Source of the DNA: Moraxella sp. VT-16-12 | GTDB taxonomy: Bacteria; Pseudomonadota; Gammaproteobacteria; Pseudomonadales; Moraxellaceae | Direction of reading: 5' to 3' | DNA: 64,000 bases | Assembly (NCBI RefSeq): GCF_002224245.2 | Contig: NZ_NKHK02000001.1 | Location: 124,001-188,000 of the forward strand | In this document: in pieces, positions 63,656 to 64,000 of the stretch | Numbering within the stretch: position 1 is the first letter of the stretch | Layout of the letters: the number at the start of each line of letters is the position of its first letter | Notes under the pieces: model-generated | Told to the model about the DNA's origin: nothing | Databases searched by the model: none | The model's input: the letters and a program-made list of their open reading frames with translations, nothing else | Position numbers and translations under genes: made by a program

Positions 63656-64000
63656 TTAGCCAATTCGCCGAGTCAGTCCTGTGATTTGTAGGATGCGTGT
63701 GGCAATCTCTTCCACGCTCATCTCTGAGACGTTGAGATTGGGTATTTTTTGGGTGGTGTAAATGGCTTGAATGGCACGTTGTTCTTCTTGGCATTGAGCC
63801 AAAGACGCATAGCGACTGCCTGCTTTTCGCTCTTGGCGGATACGCACCAATCGCTCAGTATCAATGGTCAAACCAAATAATTTGTGGCGATAAGGCTGCA
63901 ATGATTTGGGCAGTTGGTTGGTATCTAGGTCATCTTCGGTCAAAGGATAGTTGGCGGCACGAATGCCAAATTGTAGAGCCAAATATAGCGATGTTGGTGT
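63656..64000 (-). CDS. ppsR: PEP synthase regulatory protein PpsR, C-terminal part (runs off the window)
   Basis: Bifunctional kinase/pyrophosphorylase (DUF299) that controls phosphoenolpyruvate synthase by phosphorylating a Thr. Only the C-terminal 115 codons or so are present; the frame is open to base 64000. Recognised by [37 protein letters not shown], and [19 protein letters not shown] followed by GLTRRIG, the family C-terminus. It ends 22 bases before sthA begins, so they may be cotranscribed. Confidence 0.88.
   Translation of the reverse strand, partial: TPTSLYLALQFGIRAANYPLTEDDLDTNQLPKSLQPYRHKLFGLTIDTERLVRIRQERKAGSRYASLAQCQEEQRAIQAIYTTQKIPNLNVSEMSVEEIATRILQITGLTRRIG

Overview
The window looks like chromosomal DNA from the genus Moraxella or a close relative (Moraxellaceae, Gammaproteobacteria). 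This is an inference from gene content and order. The mrcA / pilMNOPQ / aroK-aroB block is the usual gammaproteobacterial arrangement. With it go a TbpB-like surface lipoprotein, an enterobactin-type receptor, a desaturase divergent from a TetR regulator, a signal-less YkuD protein and a RavA/ViaA-like pair. I saw no tRNA, rRNA, CRISPR array, insertion sequence or prophage module. Genes are closely packed, and only one gene-free stretch exceeds 300 bases (about 43247-43570).

Layout. 1-1104: start of PBP1A, minus strand. 1313-6771: pilMNOPQ, the alignment complex and secretin of the type IV pilus, ended by a hairpin. 6898-10819: aroK, aroB, a SPOR-domain protein, carbonic anhydrase and glyoxalase I. 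10952-11722: a TbpB-like lipoprotein with a 9-bp tandem repeat. 11804-15094: an amino-acid ABC transporter set with three tandem binding lipoproteins and one ATPase but no permease. 15270-17811: ccmCDE and an EamA transporter. 17835-19445: small lipoprotein, CopD-like protein, DUF3025 protein. 19496-22750: periplasmic esterase and FepA-type receptor (siderophore use). 22928-24840: bioF-bioC.

24841-30491 is the most unusual part. A MoxR AAA+ ATPase carries a GLUG-like beta-helix tail. Beside it lies a ViaA-like VWA protein with an N-terminal LRAT-type papain-like domain. Next comes a class II glutamine amidotransferase, then an Abi_2 (HEPN-type) abortive-infection gene. A structured element with an exact-consensus sigma-70 promoter faces the 3' end of the Abi gene. 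The Abi start codon overlaps the stop of thrB.

31584-34867: a complete glutamate/aspartate ABC transporter (gltIJKL). 35092-38868: hisF, a PepSY protein, an unknown secreted protein, proS. 39016-43246: DUF4230 protein, desaturase, TetR regulator with a DesT-like palindrome between the divergent pair, APC permease. 43571-47931: pteridine-reductase-like SDR, cca, maeB. 48119-49453: argG. 49621-52167: ElsL-like L,D-carboxypeptidase candidate, lipoproteins, LysR regulator. 52330-55998: mnmG, a bacterial PARG-like macrodomain protein, AEC transporter. 56046-64000: rpsA, a DUF6348-like protein, cmk, tadA, ung, an RDD/GYF protein, sthA and the 3' part of ppsR, all on the minus strand.

Where the longest reading frame had a poor start, I moved the start to the codon with a ribosome binding site or one matching the family N-terminus, and say so in the entry. 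Motif calls were made by eye; no alignment or database search was run.
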